DNA of 10,365 nucleotides from an uncultured Candidatus Saccharibacteria bacterium (GCA_948511255.1 CAOQNC010000018.1:1-10365); one strand, 5' to 3'; positions 1 through 6,987 are shown, counted from the stretch's first letter. A program made the numbers and translations. Notes: a model not told the origin generated them from the sequence alone.

Positions 1-1272
1 GTCATCGAGGAAATGCGGGTGGTAATCAGCGAGGTCGTCGGCGCCATTGTTGCGGACGGTCGAACAGAGGAGACGGTCGTGGTCGTCGAGGAATCCGTCA
101 TAGAGAGCGCTCTCGGGATCTACGGAGGGCGGATAGTCGGGGCGCTTCACCTTCGCCATGTGCTCGATGAACTCGGGATGAGCGAGGAGAGATTTGAGGT
201 TTTTCTGAACTTGGTCGAGGGTGAGGTCGATTTTTTGCCAACCGGTGCGCGCGAGTTCGGCGGTTTCGGCGGCGGATTTGGTCGGGTCGACCGGGGCTTG
301 GGCGGAGCTGGTCGAGACGGATTTTTCGAGGACGCCGAGTGGGGCGACGGCGGGGCAATGATTATATTGGAGCTTCTTCACGATGGGTTGGAAGCCACGC
401 TCCCAGGGTTCGCGCTCGTGAAATGGCTTTTTGAAGTCGAGGGTGCCGGCGGCTTTGGCATCGGCTTCACCTTTCAGGAGTTCGTCGAGGTTGTAGCGGA
501 GGTCAAAGACGAGGACATTGCCGTTGTCGGCGGGGGCGAAGGGGTAGGCGACGCTAGTATGGCAGGTCGCGGAAGGATAGCGGCCGGTGGCATAGACGAA
601 AGGCTGGGGATTTTCGAGATTGACAAGGTCGGCGACGTCGCGTTTGTTGCGGTGTTTATAGAGAAAGTCGAAGAGCTGCGGCTGTTTGTCGTGGATGAGT
701 TTCGTGACAGCGATTAGGGCGCAGACATCGGAGAGTGCGTCGTGGGCGTGTTCATGGGAAATGTTGTTCTCTTTCGTGATGAGCTCAAGGCGGTTAGTCG
801 GACGACCTTCAGGCGTGACTGGCCAGTTGATCCCCTCGGGGCGGAGGGCGCGAGTAAGACGAACAACGTCGAGGAGATCCCAGCGACTGCGGCCGTCTTT
901 CCACTGCCATTCATAAGGGTCATGGAAGTTGCGCCAGAGGGTGTGACGGACGAACTCATCGTCGAAGCGGACGGAATTATAGCCCATGATAGTCGTGTTT
1001 GGAGTGGCGACTTTCTCGAGGAGAAACTCACAGAACTCGCGCTCGGTCAAGCCATCTTGTCTGGTTGATTGCGGGGTGATGCCGGTGATCATGATGGCGC
1101 CGGGGCTAGGGAGAGTGTCGTCGGCGAGGGCGACGAGGATGTTGTCCGGTTCGCCGATAGGGTTGAAATCGAGGTCAGTGCGCTGGCCGGCGAATTGCAT
1201 GATGCGGTCGAGGCGCGGGTTCAGGCCGGAGGTTTCGAGGTCGTAAAAGTAGTAGGTGGGTTTGGGGTTCAT
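1..1272 (-). CDS. sbcB: Exodeoxyribonuclease I (3'->5' ssDNA exonuclease), C-terminus cut by window edge
   Basis: This gene degrades single-stranded DNA 3'->5' in recombination and mismatch repair. 424 codons lie inside the window; E. coli ExoI has 475 residues, so about 50 C-terminal residues are missing beyond position 1. The DEDDh catalytic set is complete: FYDLETSG gives D11 and E13, GYNSVRFDDE gives D104, and HAHDALSDV gives H177 and D182. Each is exactly four residues before its E. coli counterpart (15, 17, 108, 181, 186), so the nuclease domain is nearly colinear. The family's SH3-like and helical parts follow, reading without a frameshift to the edge. Start: the ATG at 1270-1272 begins MNPKPTYYFYDLETSG, with a GGAGG Shine-Dalgarno four bases upstream. 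It has its own promoter at 1306-1314 and sits alone downstream of a terminator. The identification is very secure. Long open frames on the opposite strand over this gene are shadows. Confidence 0.95.
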   Translation of the reverse strand, partial: MNPKPTYYFYDLETSGLNPRLDRIMQFAGQRTDLDFNPIGEPDNILVALADDTLPSPGAIMITGITPQSTRQDGLTEREFCEFLLEKVATPNTTIMGYNSVRFDDEFVRHTLWRNFHDPYEWQWKDGRSRWDLLDVVRLTRALRPEGINWPVTPEGRPTNRLELITKENNISHEHAHDALSDVCALIAVTKLIHDKQPQLFDFLYKHRNKRDVADLVNLENPQPFVYATGRYPSATCHTSVAYPFAPADNGNVLVFDLRYNLDELLKGEADAKAAGTLDFKKPFHEREPWERGFQPIVKKLQYNHCPAVAPLGVLEKSVSTSSAQAPVDPTKSAAETAELARTGWQKIDLTLDQVQKNLKSLLAHPEFIEHMAKVKRPDYPPSVDPESALYDGFLDDHDRLLCSTVRNNGADDLADYHPHFLDD

Positions 1273-1276
1273 GAGG

Positions 1277-1281
1277 CCTCC
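1277..1281 (-). promoter_or_regulatory. Shine-Dalgarno of exodeoxyribonuclease I
   Basis: On the minus strand GGAGG is followed by CCTC and then ATG. The four-base spacing is short but usable, and it fixes the start at 1272. Confidence 0.75.
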
Positions 1282-1305
1282 GTGAGGTTTAGGGTTTATA
1301 TGGTT

Positions 1306-1314
1306 ATTATAGCA
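1306..1314 (-). promoter_or_regulatory. Extended -10 promoter of exodeoxyribonuclease I
   Basis: The minus strand reads TGCTATAAT: a perfect TATAAT at 1306-1311 preceded by TG and one base. No good -35 hexamer lies 16-18 bp upstream, as is common for extended -10 promoters. The predicted transcription start is near 1299, giving a leader of about 27 nt that contains the Shine-Dalgarno. Confidence 0.7.
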
Positions 1315-1345
1315 TTTCCGGCCAGGATTTGCGGCTTTATGTGAT

Positions 1346-1373
1346 ACGAAGACATTTCGTGGCACGAAGACAT
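1346..1373. repeat. Short direct and inverted repeat upstream of the exonuclease promoter
   Basis: ACGAAGACAT occurs at 1346-1355 and again at 1364-1373. The first copy is also half of a small palindrome, ACGAA-GACAT-TTCGT (1346-1360). It lies about 47-75 bp upstream of the predicted exonuclease transcription start and just downstream of the neighbouring terminator. It could be a regulator site or chance; nothing else supports a function. Confidence 0.35.
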
Positions 1374-1406
1374 GGAAAAGCCCGTCGTTCGAGGAACGGC
1401 GGGCTT
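1374..1406 (-). terminator. Intrinsic terminator downstream of the 348-residue membrane protein
   Basis: The minus-strand RNA has arms at 1394-1406 and 1378-1390 (AAGCCCGCCGUUC with GAACGACGGGCUU). They give 12 pairs with one C-A mismatch around a three-base loop, followed by UUUUCC. It lies about 140 bp after the TAA of the membrane protein gene and before the exonuclease promoter, so it separates the two transcripts. The U-run is short. It may also end readthrough from the pheS operon, because no clear hairpin follows trxB. Confidence 0.7.
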
Positions 1407-1427
1407 ATGAGTCTAATCGTGATATTG

Positions 1428-1457
1428 GCTCCAGTCGGAGCGGCGCCCGAAGGCGTC
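1428..1457 (-). other. Two adjacent hairpins in the 3' untranslated region
   Basis: On the minus-strand RNA, GACGCC-UUCG-GGCGCC (1457-1442; five of six pairs, UUCG tetraloop) is followed immediately by GCUCC-GACU-GGAGC (1441-1428; five perfect pairs), and then by the terminator. No long reading frame explains this stretch. It could be a structured 3' UTR, an mRNA-end stabiliser or part of a small RNA. The pairing is visible; a role is inference. Confidence 0.4.
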
Positions 1458-1546
1458 TGTTTGGACGGGGATTGGCGGCGCTAGGGATGCGGGATGTTTC
1501 AGGAAAATGCTTAGACATTCGCTTGGACAGGGGACGCGATGCTGGG

Positions 1547-2593
1547 TTAACCGAGCTTAGCAAGCTGTTGCTCGCTCAGATTCGCCGTCGGCGTATTGAT
1601 GAAACGGTGAAGCAGCTTTCCCTGCTCGCTGAGCAGGAACTCGTCGAGGACATGAATGTTCTCGGTGCCGGGGAAAGTGACCTGTTGGTCGAAAATGCGA
1701 TCGCCGGGAAGTTCGCGAGTCAAGCGACAGGCAATGCCCTCTTCGGTCATACGGAGCTCGAAGGCGCCATACTGACCTCGGATGAGACGGACCTGGAGCA
1801 GATCGCGCTTCGTAGTCGGCTTCCGAGTCGACAAGGTTTCAGGTTCAGGCATACGGACAACGGCAGCAGCGGGGAAGTCAATAATCTTGGCGGATTGCGG
1901 ACGTTCCTCGTTGATGATTAGGTTGTCATAGCCGAAGCCCAGGTCGATGTCGAGCTCCCAACGATGATCGTTGAAAAGCTCATCGAAAGGATTATGCTTG
2001 ACGACGACGCGATGCTGGGGTACACGGATAGACACCATGGAAGGCATCTCTAAACCGCGACGCTGATACCTGTCACGTATCCGACGCAGGGCGGTAACCA
2101 CCTCGGAGAGGTAATTAACATCCCGAATGTCGTGGCCGGCTTCAAGACAAGGGCAGGAGGCGAAGCCCACGAGAGGACATTCAAGCTCCGTGACTCGTCC
2201 ATTAGCGCGGAAACAGCAGTTTGCGCAGTGTTCACTGTAGGCGTAAGCGTCGCCCTCGGCTCGGCCATAACTGATATCTTCAAAATATTCAACCAGCAGG
2301 CAGAAGACGCGGTGCAGCCCATAAGCGGCCAGACCCAGATAAATGAAGGTAAAGAAACCAGATTCCTCCTCCATTTTCCAGAGAACCCAGAGCTGATTGA
2401 GCGGGCGCCAGTACATGATCTCGACCGCGACCATCATGGCGATAGCGACGATACGGGACCAGCAGTGACTGCGCTCCTCGGGGTAGCGCTCGGTTACCTG
2501 GCAGCCGGTAGTGTTGTAGCGTTCAAGCCCGAACACGGCGGCCAAAGCGAACCAGACAGAGTAGACGATTAGATTGATGTAAAAGTACTTCAT
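1547..2593 (-). CDS. Uncharacterised membrane protein with three N-terminal helices and a cysteine cluster
   Basis: I do not recognise this 348-residue protein. Hydrophobic helices lie at about residues 4-23, 47-65 and 80-103, with C31 and C44 in the loop between the first two. A cysteine cluster follows at C123, C126, C127, C139, C147 and C149 (CxxCC and CxC groups), which could bind zinc or an Fe-S cluster or form disulfides. The remaining 200 residues look soluble, with charged segments, a Pro-rich linker near 240-262 and a beta-rich end. Start: the ATG at 2591-2593 has AGGAGGG nine bases upstream and gives a good first helix. It has a strong promoter of its own and a terminator at 1374-1406. 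The frame is convincingly real because of the Shine-Dalgarno, promoter, terminator and membrane pattern. The opposite-strand frames are shadows. Confidence 0.8.
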   Translation of the reverse strand: MKYFYINLIVYSVWFALAAVFGLERYNTTGCQVTERYPEERSHCWSRIVAIAMMVAVEIMYWRPLNQLWVLWKMEEESGFFTFIYLGLAAYGLHRVFCLLVEYFEDISYGRAEGDAYAYSEHCANCCFRANGRVTELECPLVGFASCPCLEAGHDIRDVNYLSEVVTALRRIRDRYQRRGLEMPSMVSIRVPQHRVVVKHNPFDELFNDHRWELDIDLGFGYDNLIINEERPQSAKIIDFPAAAVVRMPEPETLSTRKPTTKRDLLQVRLIRGQYGAFELRMTEEGIACRLTRELPGDRIFDQQVTFPGTENIHVLDEFLLSEQGKLLHRFINTPTANLSEQQLAKLG

Positions 2594-2602
2594 TTGTTCA
2601 TA

Positions 2603-2609
2603 CCCTCCT
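2603..2609 (-). promoter_or_regulatory. Shine-Dalgarno of the 348-residue membrane protein
   Basis: AGGAGGG lies nine bases before the ATG on the minus strand. It is a strong match that fixes the start. Confidence 0.8.
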
Positions 2610-2687
2610 ATGAAAATGATGTGTGGTTTTGTAAGCTATTGATAGCGGATTTAGTCAGATTTACGCTTCGAATATACTTACTCTTCT

Positions 2688-2716
2688 ATTGTAGCACACC
2701 TTATGCTTTTTGTCAA
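2688..2716 (-). promoter_or_regulatory. Strong promoter of the 348-residue membrane protein gene
   Basis: The minus strand has a perfect -35 TTGACA (2711-2716), a 17-bp spacer, and -10 TACAAT (2688-2693) with the TG extension (TGCTACAAT). Transcription should start near 2681, leaving a leader of about 88 nt. It lies in the gap after trxB, so the gene can be expressed apart from the pheS operon. It has the best -35 in the window. Confidence 0.85.
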
Positions 2717-2732
2717 TAGTTTTACCATAAGG
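2699..2732. repeat. Inverted repeat around the -35 box
   Basis: CCTTATG (2699-2705) and CATAAGG (2726-2732) are perfect 7-bp inverted arms, 20 bp apart, and the TTGACA -35 box lies between them. The position suits an operator for a dimeric regulator. A weak hairpin at the end of the upstream operon is the alternative, but it has no U-run. Confidence 0.4.
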
Positions 2733-2781
2733 ATTATAGTGAAGACGGCGTTTTACAGGGGCGGGATTATTATTCTGGAGC

Positions 2782-3786
2782 TTATTCTGGCGTGGAGAGA
2801 TTGAGGGATTCGAGGATTTCGATGGCGGCAGAGGCACCGTCAGCGGCGGCGGTGACGACTTGTTTCAGGCTGCCGGAACGAACATCGCCGGCGGCATAAA
2901 GGCCGGGGACGACGGTGGAGTGGGCGGTGATATTGTGGGCGACAGTATTATGGGCAGCTTCGGGGAGGCCAGGGGTTGAGCTTGCGGCGGTCGCCGGGCT
3001 AGTCAAGATGTAGCCGGCGGAGTCGAGGAGGGCGTCGCCGTGGAGGAGGCTATCGGCGAGGGGGCGGAGGAAGGCAGTCGCCGGGCGCTTACCGATGAAG
3101 ACGAAAACATAGTCGAAAGTATTAAGAAGGTCGGGGGTGGCCTCGGTGTTTTCGAGGATTTTGATGTCGTGGGATTTTTGGGCGGCTTCGAGGCGGCGCT
3201 GGAGGTAGATGTCGGCCTTGAGGCGAGAGTGGGTGATGATAGTGAGATCTTTGACGAGGTTGGCGAGATAGAGGGATTCCTGAACAGCAGAATTGGCGCC
3301 GCCGATGACAGCGACGTGTTTACCTTTAGCTAAGGCGCCGTCGCAGAGAGCGCAGTAGGAGACAGGGGGTTTCGGGGCAAAACTGAGCTTCTTTGGGTCG
3401 GAACCGGTTGCGACGAGGACTTTCTTGGCGCGGACTTTGGCGCCAGAAGAAGATTCGGAAGCTGAGCCGGCGGCAGTGAAGCCATCGTCGAGAGTGAGCT
3501 CGAAAAAATCGGCGTAATGCCAGAGTTTTTGACACTCGGCGTAGATAATTTCAGCGCCAGCCTGGACGGCTTGGGTGCGCATTTGTTCAGCGAGGGCGGG
3601 GCCGGGACCGGTGTAGCCGGGGTAGTTTGAGAGGTCAGAGATTTCGGCGAGGGCGCCGCCGATGACGGCGCGCTCAAAAACTTTAACTTTCAGGCCGGCC
3701 CGAGCGGCGTAGAGAGCGGCGGTGAGGGCGGCGGGACCGCCACCGATGACGGCGAGATCGAGAGCGTCAGGATTATTGGTTGGCAT
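2782..3786 (-). CDS. trxB: Thioredoxin reductase-like FAD/NAD(P)-dependent oxidoreductase
   Basis: This is a flavoprotein of the TrxB family, which passes electrons from a nicotinamide cofactor through FAD to a CxxC disulfide and on to thioredoxin, in the cytoplasm. The 334 residues compare with about 320 usual. The FAD-binding GGGPAA is at 15-20, the redox motif CALC at 145-148 (family usual CATC), the second nucleotide site GGANSA at 162-167, and the family end motif GLYAAGDVR...KQVVTAAADGASAAI at 296-322. Two points are odd. The NADPH 2'-phosphate pair, normally HRR, reads HSR (186-188), so cofactor preference is uncertain. An insertion at about 264-292 before VPGLYAAGD contains a three-fold AHNTV-like repeat, and a second Ser/Ala-rich insert lies near 104-117. 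The ATG overlaps the end of the FKBP gene by 14 bp, implying translational coupling. The TrxB fold is secure; the exact electron donor and partner are inferred. Confidence 0.88.
   Translation of the reverse strand: MPTNNPDALDLAVIGGGPAALTAALYAARAGLKVKVFERAVIGGALAEISDLSNYPGYTGPGPALAEQMRTQAVQAGAEIIYAECQKLWHYADFFELTLDDGFTAAGSASESSSGAKVRAKKVLVATGSDPKKLSFAPKPPVSYCALCDGALAKGKHVAVIGGANSAVQESLYLANLVKDLTIITHSRLKADIYLQRRLEAAQKSHDIKILENTEATPDLLNTFDYVFVFIGKRPATAFLRPLADSLLHGDALLDSAGYILTSPATAASSTPGLPEAAHNTVAHNITAHSTVVPGLYAAGDVRSGSLKQVVTAAADGASAAIEILESLNLSTPE
2911..2955 (-). repeat. Three tandem 15-bp repeats inside trxB
   Basis: Units 2911-2925, 2926-2940 and 2941-2955 each start GCCCA on the minus strand and encode AHNTV, AHNIT and AHSTV. 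The period is a multiple of three, so the frame is kept. They form most of the extra loop before the family's VPGLYAAGD motif and look like a slippage expansion in a surface loop. Confidence 0.75.
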
Positions 3787-4492
3787 ACATTGCCATATAG
3801 AGCTGGAGGTAGATGTCGTTCAGCTCGCTGTTTAACTTGGTGATGTTTTCGTCGGGTTCGACGGCCATGATGATGAACTTGAGCGGAGAGTTATAGCCGC
3901 CGCAGATTTCGCGAGTATCACCATAGGCGAGGTCGCCGGACATAGTAACCTGGCGGACGCCGCCGAGCTTCATGCCGACGACGCCCTGGTTCCAGCCCTC
4001 GATGAGACCACCGGACGGGTCGAGCGGGGAGTTGAGGCCGGTCGCGGTCGAGATGTCGGCGTCGGAATCGTTATTGAAGGAGGAGTCGAAGACGGTGCCG
4101 TCGGCGCACCAACCGAGATAGTAAGCGGCGTAATCGGTGTCGCCCTCAGCGAGAGTCTTGCCGGTGCCGGTTTTCAAATCTTCGGTCTCGAGGACTTTGG
4201 AGCTGGCGGTAGCGGAGTTGTAGGCCTTGACATTGGCCTGGTATTTTTTGAATTCGCTGAAATATTTGTCGGAAAGCGGCTTGGCGGCTTCGTCAATCTC
4301 AGCTTGCTTAGCGTCATACTGCGCGATAAGCTCGTTGATCTTTTCTTCGTTGGCGGCAGTAGAGCTAGAATTATTGCTATTGCCCATGACAATAAACATG
4401 TAAGTCAAGACGGTCGAACCGAGCAAGAGAATTGCGATGATAATGATGATGACGCGCTGCCAGGCGCTGGTTTTTAGAGATTTTTCTTCCAT
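3773..4492 (-). CDS. Membrane-anchored FKBP-type peptidyl-prolyl cis-trans isomerase
   Basis: This protein catalyses cis-trans isomerisation of Xaa-Pro bonds, most likely as a foldase on the outer face of the cell membrane. The 239 residues run as follows: a short basic N-terminus, one membrane helix (about 14-36) serving as uncleaved anchor, a Ser/Asn linker, a coiled-coil-prone charged segment (48-92), the FKBP domain (about 100-213), and a short helical tail. Active-site landmarks match FKBP12: DGTVFDSS (F135, D136), LIEGWNQGV with W167, LAYGD with Y190, and LKFIIMAVE with F206. C129 and C197 could pair as a disulfide outside the cell. Start: the ATG at 4490-4492 follows AAGGAGG with only three bases between, a short spacing. 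It lies 23 bp after pheT and its end overlaps the trxB start, so it belongs to the pheST operon. Confidence 0.88.
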   Translation of the reverse strand: MEEKSLKTSAWQRVIIIIIAILLLGSTVLTYMFIVMGNSNNSSSTAANEEKINELIAQYDAKQAEIDEAAKPLSDKYFSEFKKYQANVKAYNSATASSKVLETEDLKTGTGKTLAEGDTDYAAYYLGWCADGTVFDSSFNNDSDADISTATGLNSPLDPSGGLIEGWNQGVVGMKLGGVRQVTMSGDLAYGDTREICGGYNSPLKFIIMAVEPDENITKLNSELNDIYLQLYMAMYANQ

Positions 4493-4495
4493 TTT

Positions 4496-4502
4496 CCTCC
4501 TT
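4496..4502 (-). promoter_or_regulatory. Shine-Dalgarno of the FKBP gene, close-spaced
   Basis: AAGGAGG is followed by AAA and then ATG on the minus strand. The match is near perfect but the three-base spacing is shorter than the usual five to nine. Confidence 0.7.
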
Positions 4503-4515
4503 GATGAAGATTAAA

Positions 4516-6987
4516 TTAAACGATTTCGGCACCGAGGGCGGCAACTTCGACGGTGATTTTATCCATGATTTTCGCAATATCGGACTGGTCGAGGGTTTTG
4601 TCGGGGCTTGAGAACTTGAGGTGGAAGGAGAAGTTTTTGGTCGGGCTGTCAGGGGCAGACTGATAAATCGAGACCGGAAGAGTTTCGAAAATGAGGTTTT
4701 CTGAGGCGAGAACTTGGTCAAGCAAAGTGTGGACGCGGCCAAACTGAGCGTCGGCAGAAACTTTCAAAGTCAAATCACGCTCGACGGACGGGAACCTGGA
4801 GAGTTTGAGGTCGGTGTCGATACGACGCGGGAGATCGACGATCTTATCGAGGTCGAGCTCGCAAGCAGAGACGGCCGTTTCGAGCTTGAAGCGGCGTGCG
4901 ACGGCGGCTTTGATTTCACCGAAAGCGCCGATGGTCTCGCCGTTCAAAAGCAGAACAGCGGAATGGGCCGGTTCGAGGTATGGGTAGGCCTCGGTGGCTT
5001 TCGAGCCGGCAACGAGCTGAGAGTATTCGAGCTCAACTTTCAGACCACGGCGGAGCATGGTAAGAATGTAAGTTTTTAACTTATAAAAATCACCGAGGCA
5101 GACGATGCCGAGATGATTATTCAAAACCGGAGTTTCTTCGACAGAGAGGCCATTTGCCTTCGAAGAGACTTGGTTCAATTCATACAGCGAGAAGTCGCGA
5201 TGACCAGATTTGATGTTTTCGCGGATTTTGTCGAGGAGGCTGGGGACGATTTGGGAACGGAAGTTTTGAAGTTCTGGAGAAATCGAATTCACGATTTCGT
5301 AGTGGTCGGCAGGATCCTGGCCCGATTTTTCGAGAAGAGCTTTACTGACGAAAGAGTAGGTTAAAACTTCATGCATAGCGAGGCGATCAGAAAGGATGCT
5401 GCGAAGCTCAGATTTCAGGCGGAGCATCGGCGCGACTTCGGTGCCGGCGAAAGGTTTCTCCGGGAGGGCGAGCGGAATATTGTCATAGCCGAGCAGGCGG
5501 CCGACCTCCTCAATAATATCTTCTTTAATGTGCATATCGGTGCGCCAGACCGGGGCGGTAACTTCGAGAGTATCGCCGGTCGCAGAAACTGTAAAGTTGA
5601 CGTTTTCGAGAGTTTTGATGATGGTTCCCTGGTCGTAGGTCGTGCCGAGGAGTTGGTTGATTTCGAGTGTTGTAATTTTTACAACAGTTTTGCGAGGTTT
5701 GTCGGGATAAGCATCGACAACCGCAAGCGGCGAGACACCGAGGCGAGCGACAGTTTCGGAGAGAACTGGGAAAGTCATCGCGGCGGGCTGACCTTTTGTG
5801 AAGCGAGTGATTGCCTCGGAGAAAATACCATGAGCCATTTGAGTCTTGCGCAGATTATAAAGTGAGAAAGTTGCACTTTCGAGGACGACGCGCTTTGTGC
5901 TGGCGTCGATTTCGGTGTTTTTACCGCCCATAGCGCCAGCGAGCGCAACCGGGATATTATTAGAAGTGATGAGAATATCTTCGGGGATACATTCAATGGT
6001 TTTGCCGTCGAGGAGCTGGATGGTTTCACTAGGCTGAGCGAGGCGGACGATGATTTCGGGAGCATCTTTCGCTCCATTTTGCTGGCTGTTTTGACCGCTT
6101 TGACCGATAGCAACGAGCTTGTCGTAATCGAAAGCGTGGAGCGGCTGGCCAGTTTCGAGCATCATGACGTTCGTGAGGTCAACCATCGGATCAATTGAAC
6201 GCATGCCGGCCTTCGAGAGAAAAACTGCGGTCGGGGTAAGATATTTTTCGGGCTGATTGTCCGGCAGATCGAAGACAGCGCAAGAATAGCGCGGGCAAAT
6301 CACCGAGTCGGTAATCGTGACCTTCACAGCAAGGCCGTCGGCTAATTTCAAGGCAGGCCATTCGATTTCTGGAAATGGTTGACCAAGAATACCAGCGACT
6401 TCGCGGGCGAAACCGATCAAGCCGAAGCAGTCTGGACGATGAGTGAGCGACTTGTTCTCGACGTCAATAATAGTATCATTCAAGTCAAAAACGTCCGCAA
6501 GACTGTCGCCAGGCTGGGCGATTTTTGGATCGATTTCGGCGATAGATTTATGTTCGTTGTCAAACCCGAGTTCGTCGGCGCCGGCAAGCATGCCGTTCGA
6601 TTCATAGCCTTGGAGTTTACGCTTGCCGAGGCGGAAATTTTCATTGCCATAAGTCGAAGGCACGATTGAGCCAGGAGTAATCCAGACCGCGAGCATGCCA
6701 GCGTGAACGTTTGGCGCACCACAGACAACTTGAACAGTTTCGGCGCCAGCTTCGGCAAATTCCGCCGTATGGGGCCCGGCGTCAATTTGGCAAAGGCTCA
6801 GGTGAGTATCAGGGATTTTCTCGGCGCTAACAACTTTAACGATATAAACACCTTTATATTTCGGCGCGAGATCGATAACTTCTTCGATTTCGACGAGACG
6901 AGAACCAATCAGTTCAATAAGTTTTTCCGTAGAAAGTTCAGCGGGAATCTGAACGTATTTTTTGATACTATTGAGCGAAATTAACAT
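4516..6987 (-). CDS. pheT: Phenylalanine--tRNA ligase beta subunit
   Basis: This is the beta subunit of the cytoplasmic alpha2-beta2 Phe-tRNA synthetase; it carries the tRNA-binding and editing domains, while pheS supplies catalysis. The 823 residues are slightly longer than typical (about 795). Domains in order: N-terminal piece MLISLNSIKKYV (1-40), EMAP/OB tRNA-binding domain (about 43-155, with VVCGAPNV at 87-94), B3/B4 editing region (about 215-405, including DLTNVMMLETGQPLHAFD at 270-287 and AGAMGG at 350-355), B5 (about 432-505), catalytic-like core (about 520-715) and C-terminal FDX-ACB anticodon-binding domain (RFPSVERDLTLKV, about 730-823). A Gln/Ser/Asn-rich loop at 295-308 is a likely lineage-specific insert. 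Start: the ATG immediately follows the pheS TAG, and GGAGG within the last pheS codons is eight bases upstream. The call is secure. Confidence 0.97.
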   Translation of the reverse strand: MLISLNSIKKYVQIPAELSTEKLIELIGSRLVEIEEVIDLAPKYKGVYIVKVVSAEKIPDTHLSLCQIDAGPHTAEFAEAGAETVQVVCGAPNVHAGMLAVWITPGSIVPSTYGNENFRLGKRKLQGYESNGMLAGADELGFDNEHKSIAEIDPKIAQPGDSLADVFDLNDTIIDVENKSLTHRPDCFGLIGFAREVAGILGQPFPEIEWPALKLADGLAVKVTITDSVICPRYSCAVFDLPDNQPEKYLTPTAVFLSKAGMRSIDPMVDLTNVMMLETGQPLHAFDYDKLVAIGQSGQNSQQNGAKDAPEIIVRLAQPSETIQLLDGKTIECIPEDILITSNNIPVALAGAMGGKNTEIDASTKRVVLESATFSLYNLRKTQMAHGIFSEAITRFTKGQPAAMTFPVLSETVARLGVSPLAVVDAYPDKPRKTVVKITTLEINQLLGTTYDQGTIIKTLENVNFTVSATGDTLEVTAPVWRTDMHIKEDIIEEVGRLLGYDNIPLALPEKPFAGTEVAPMLRLKSELRSILSDRLAMHEVLTYSFVSKALLEKSGQDPADHYEIVNSISPELQNFRSQIVPSLLDKIRENIKSGHRDFSLYELNQVSSKANGLSVEETPVLNNHLGIVCLGDFYKLKTYILTMLRRGLKVELEYSQLVAGSKATEAYPYLEPAHSAVLLLNGETIGAFGEIKAAVARRFKLETAVSACELDLDKIVDLPRRIDTDLKLSRFPSVERDLTLKVSADAQFGRVHTLLDQVLASENLIFETLPVSIYQSAPDSPTKNFSFHLKFSSPDKTLDQSDIAKIMDKITVEVAALGAEIV

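Noticed and set aside
13-1344. Several plus-strand open frames of 76-234 codons over the left 1.3 kb
   Set aside because: The minus strand encodes exodeoxyribonuclease I with all catalytic residues. The plus frames are by-products of its GC-rich codons and have no family signature.
1405-1518. Minus-strand 37-codon frame after the membrane protein gene
   Set aside because: It has no Shine-Dalgarno and a Pro/Arg-rich composition, and it ends inside the terminator arm. The hairpins better explain the stretch.
1472-1921. Plus-strand 149-codon frame
   Set aside because: It lies opposite the 348-residue membrane protein, which has a promoter, Shine-Dalgarno and terminator; this frame has none.
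2132-2572. Plus-strand 146-codon frame
   Set aside because: Shadow of the minus-strand membrane protein gene; no ribosome site or promoter.
2733-2738. Another TATAAT on the minus strand upstream of the 348-residue protein gene
   Set aside because: It lacks the TG extension and has no better -35 than the consensus promoter just downstream.
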